DNA from: CAIKBL01 sp050247235
GTDB taxonomy: Bacteria; Pseudomonadota; Gammaproteobacteria; Ga0077536
Direction: 5' to 3'
Assembly: GCA_050247235.1 (NCBI GenBank)
Contig: JBFWUN010000014.1
Location: 1-64,000, forward strand
Length of the DNA: 64,000 nt
Numbering within the stretch: position 1 is the stretch's first letter; every line of letters begins with the position of its first letter. The notes below the pieces were generated by a model that saw only the letters and a list, made by a program, of their open reading frames with translations, ran no database searches and was not told the origin of the DNA. This document shows positions 62,074 through 64,000 of this stretch, piece after piece. A program made the translations under genes and the position numbers.

Positions 62074-62874
62074 TCAGGTGCCGTCGAATCTCGGCGTGCG
62101 CTTCTCCACGAACGCATTCAGCCCTTCCAGCCCGTCGTCCGCCAGCAGGTTGTTGACGAGATCCACCGACGCGCACCGGTAGGCAGCATCGAGCGGCTGA
62201 TTGGCCTGCCGGTAGAACGAGGCCTTGCCGAGCCGCGTGGCGTAGGCGGACTTCGCAGCGATCTTGCGCGCGAGCGCATCGGCGGCCGCGTCGAGCGCGT
62301 CGTCGGCCACCGCGTGATTGACGAGCCCGATCCGCTCCGCGGTTTCCGCGTCGATGAAATCCCCGGTGAACAGCATTTCAAGCGCATGCTTGCGCGCGAC
62401 CGTGCGCGACAGCGCGACCGCGGGCGTGGCACAGAACAGGCCGTAGTTGATGCCGGATGTCGCGAAGCGCGCCGAGTGTGCCGCGATCGCCAGGTCGCAG
62501 CTGGCGACGAGCTGGCAGCCGGCCGCGGTCGCGATACCCTGCACCTTCGCGATCACCGGCTGCGGCAGTGCGACGATCGCCTGCATCAGCTGCGAGCAGT
62601 CGCCGAGCAGGCGGCGCAGGAATGCCTCGTCGTGGTGTTCCCGCATCTCCCGCAGATCGTGCCCGGTGCAGAACGCCTTGCCCGTGCTGCCGATCACCAC
62701 CACGCGCGTGCGCCCGTCCATCGCAATGGCCGCGAGCGCCGCCGACAGCGCCCCGATCGTCTCGTGCGACAGCACGTTGTAGCGTTCGGGACGGCTCAGG
62801 GTGAGGGTGGTGATCCCGTCGTTGTCGCCGCGCAGGACCGGTGCGCCGGCGGCGTGGGGGGCGGTGGCGGCCAT
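62074..62874 (-). CDS. Crotonase-family protein lacking both catalytic glutamates
   Basis: 266 residues. Oxyanion segment GKAFCTGHDLREMREH, AAGCQLVASCDLAIAA and FATSGINYGLFCATPAVALS. The positions of the two hydratase Glu residues hold Gln (GCQL) and Gly (NYG), as in ECHDC3-type relatives, so simple enoyl hydration is doubtful. Could be a hydrolase or other crotonase. 81 bases before the synthetase gene. Confidence 0.85.
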   Translation of the reverse strand: MAATAPHAAGAPVLRGDNDGITTLTLSRPERYNVLSHETIGALSAALAAIAMDGRTRVVVIGSTGKAFCTGHDLREMREHHDEAFLRRLLGDCSQLMQAIVALPQPVIAKVQGIATAAGCQLVASCDLAIAAHSARFATSGINYGLFCATPAVALSRTVARKHALEMLFTGDFIDAETAERIGLVNHAVADDALDAAADALARKIAAKSAYATRLGKASFYRQANQPLDAAYRCASVDLVNNLLADDGLEGLNAFVEKRTPRFDGT

Positions 62875-62945
62875 GAATCATGTGCTCCTGTGGCTGCGGC
62901 GGGCGTGGCTGACGCCGCTCGGGTCGGAGAAGCTTTTTAGAGACT

Positions 62946-63938
62946 TCACCATAGGTGCGTCAAGACACCGTGTGCAGCGAGCCCGCGTGCGAGTTCCGCG
63001 ATGTCCGCCGGCGGCGCGTCCGTGAGGTACGTGACCGGGTTCGTGTCCGTCAGCGCGGCGAGGATCGACGGGAGCCGCGCGGCGGCGAAATCCGTCGCCG
63101 GCCGCGCATCGAGCCCCTGTCGCGGGGCATCGCGGCGTGCGAGGTCGAGCAGCGCCGGTGCGACCTCGGGGTCGTGCATCAGGCGCGCGGTCGCGAACAG
63201 CGCCCGCAGCGCGCCGAGGCGCAGGTCGTCGGGCCCGGCCCCTGCCACCTGCACGAGATCGCAGCGCGGCGCCGTCGGCGCGGCACCGCTCGCCAGCGCG
63301 TCGACCAGCGCGGCATCGGCCACAGGCTCCTGTCCAGCCAGCACCGTGTCGGCGATGTTGCCGCGCAACACGCCGAGCCAGAAGCGGCGGCGCGCGACCG
63401 CGTCCGGCAGGCGCGCCTGCACGGCCGGGCGATGCCGGCGTGCGAAGCGGGCGAGGGCCCCGAGCCGTGCCGGCAGCAGGGCCTCGATCCGCGCGCGCAG
63501 TTCCGTCGCGAGTACCGGTGCACTGCCCGCGGTGGAGATGGCCACGAGCACGGGGTCGCGATCGACGATCGCGGGCACGATGCAGGTGGACGCGGCCGGG
63601 TCGTCCACCACGTTCACCGGCAGCCGCGCACGCTCCGCGATCTCCGCCACCGCGTGGTTCACGGCGCGATCGTCCGTGGCGGCAATCACGAGTCGCACGT
63701 CGTCCAGGTGCGATGCGATCGCTGCCGCGAGGCGCGCTGGCACGAATTCTGAAACGATCACCTGCAGACGACCGGCGGATCTCCAGTGCTCGATTTCCGC
63801 GCACAGGACTGGTGCAATGACGGTGACCCGCGCATCGGCGCCGAGCAGGAGCGCGATCTTGCGCGCGGCAACGCCGCCGCCGCCGACGACCAGTACGGAG
63901 CGTTGCGCAAGCCGGTGGAAAAGCGGGAAGTACTCCAT
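62946..63938 (-). CDS. Siroheme synthase N-terminal module (dehydrogenase/ferrochelatase) with degenerate SUMT remnant
   Basis: 330 residues. NAD fold VVGGGGVAARKIALLL (18-33); ATDDRAVNHAV (87-97); NVVDDPAASTCIVPAIVDRDPV; STAGSAPVLATELR, all CysG N-terminal. It oxidises precorrin-2 and inserts iron to make siroheme. Residues about 226-275 (VAGAGPDDLRLGALRAL, then LLDLARRD) echo the start of a SUMT domain, but the rest is missing. CobA at 17.6 kb supplies the lost activity. Confidence 0.85.
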   Translation of the reverse strand: MEYFPLFHRLAQRSVLVVGGGGVAARKIALLLGADARVTVIAPVLCAEIEHWRSAGRLQVIVSEFVPARLAAAIASHLDDVRLVIAATDDRAVNHAVAEIAERARLPVNVVDDPAASTCIVPAIVDRDPVLVAISTAGSAPVLATELRARIEALLPARLGALARFARRHRPAVQARLPDAVARRRFWLGVLRGNIADTVLAGQEPVADAALVDALASGAAPTAPRCDLVQVAGAGPDDLRLGALRALFATARLMHDPEVAPALLDLARRDAPRQGLDARPATDFAAARLPSILAALTDTNPVTYLTDAPPADIAELARGLAAHGVLTHLW

Positions 63939-64000
63939 CGGATTCCGGAATTGTGCCGGGCGGCGACGCGCGTATCGTAGACGGAACGATCCACCGGCGG

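Noticed and set aside
1..64000. CRISPR arrays, insertion sequences, prophage or toxin-antitoxin islands
   Set aside because: No spaced direct repeats, transposase or phage genes were seen on reading both strands; YgfX-like is the only protein with a toxin label in the literature and its context here is respiratory.

Overview
The window is a stretch of bacterial chromosome with very high G+C content (by eye about two thirds). Long open antisense frames are therefore common and most are artefacts. Gene content and order point to a gammaproteobacterium: rnr-rlmB-rpsF-rpsR-rplI-dnaB-alr-radA, ffh with ypjD and a CorB-type gene, sdhCDAB-sdhE-ygfZ, ubiG-gph, pbpC with a bacterial alpha-2-macroglobulin, and dsbB. 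Several features (an OlsF-like bifunctional acyltransferase, a DUF1674/SdhAF4 protein, many FHA-domain proteins) suggest a free-living aerobic lineage outside the Enterobacterales. I cannot name a genus. I see no insertion sequence, prophage, CRISPR array or rRNA gene. There is one tRNA, tRNA-Leu(CAG).

Layout. 0-5.4 kb: a truncated amidohydrolase, then a likely lipid-modification group (OlsF-like fused acyltransferase, ferritin-like di-iron protein, fatty-acid-hydroxylase-superfamily membrane protein) and a secreted protein with no canonical start codon. 5.4-8.5 kb: two FHA proteins flanking a Rieske oxygenase. 8.5-16.5 kb: pbpC translationally coupled to a 1932-residue alpha-2-macroglobulin. 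16.6-22 kb: sulfur block, with a split YeeE/YedE transporter pair behind a 28-bp palindrome and cysJ-cysI-cobA. 22.1-24.2 kb: uppP, a CaCA-type exchanger and tRNA-Leu. 24.2-33.3 kb: the RNA-processing, ribosomal-protein, replication and recombination run from rnr to radA. 33.4-41.7 kb: corB and ypjD, then a glycosyltransferase and a sulfotransferase-like gene lying between ypjD and ffh, then maeB. 41.8-44.8 kb: a zinc-ribbon methyltransferase, dsbB with a secreted partner, and a YheT hydrolase. 44.8-52.5 kb: a respiratory block (SdhAF4-like, sdhC, sdhD, sdhA, sdhB, sdhE, ygfZ; a divergent YgfX-like gene; an NDUFAF6-like pseudoenzyme, gph, ubiG). 52.6-54.5 kb: a signalling trio (cyclase-FHA, PP2C phosphatase, small basic protein) read toward ubiG. 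54.6-59.3 kb: a parvulin-type isomerase, a Sel1 protein, leuC-leuD and a gamma-carbonic anhydrase. 59.4-63.9 kb: an aryl-sulfotransferase homologue, an acyl-CoA synthetase, an atypical crotonase, and the N-terminal half of siroheme synthase carrying what looks like a decayed methyltransferase remnant.

How the parts fit. Siroheme for CysI could be made by the CysG-N protein at 63 kb together with the stand-alone CobA beside cysI, so the bifunctional CysG of enteric bacteria is split here. The sdh operon is unusually rich in maturation factors. With UbiG and the NDUFAF6-like protein, the block gathers bacterial relatives of several mitochondrial respiratory-assembly proteins. Four-base ATGA/GTGA stop-start overlaps recur across the window and indicate tight translational coupling in many pairs. 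No single locus is clearly an undescribed system. The best leads are the lipid-modification group at 0.9-4.6 kb, the palindrome-controlled YeeE pair, the GT/sulfotransferase insert before ffh, the respiratory-assembly block, and the cyclase-FHA/PP2C trio.
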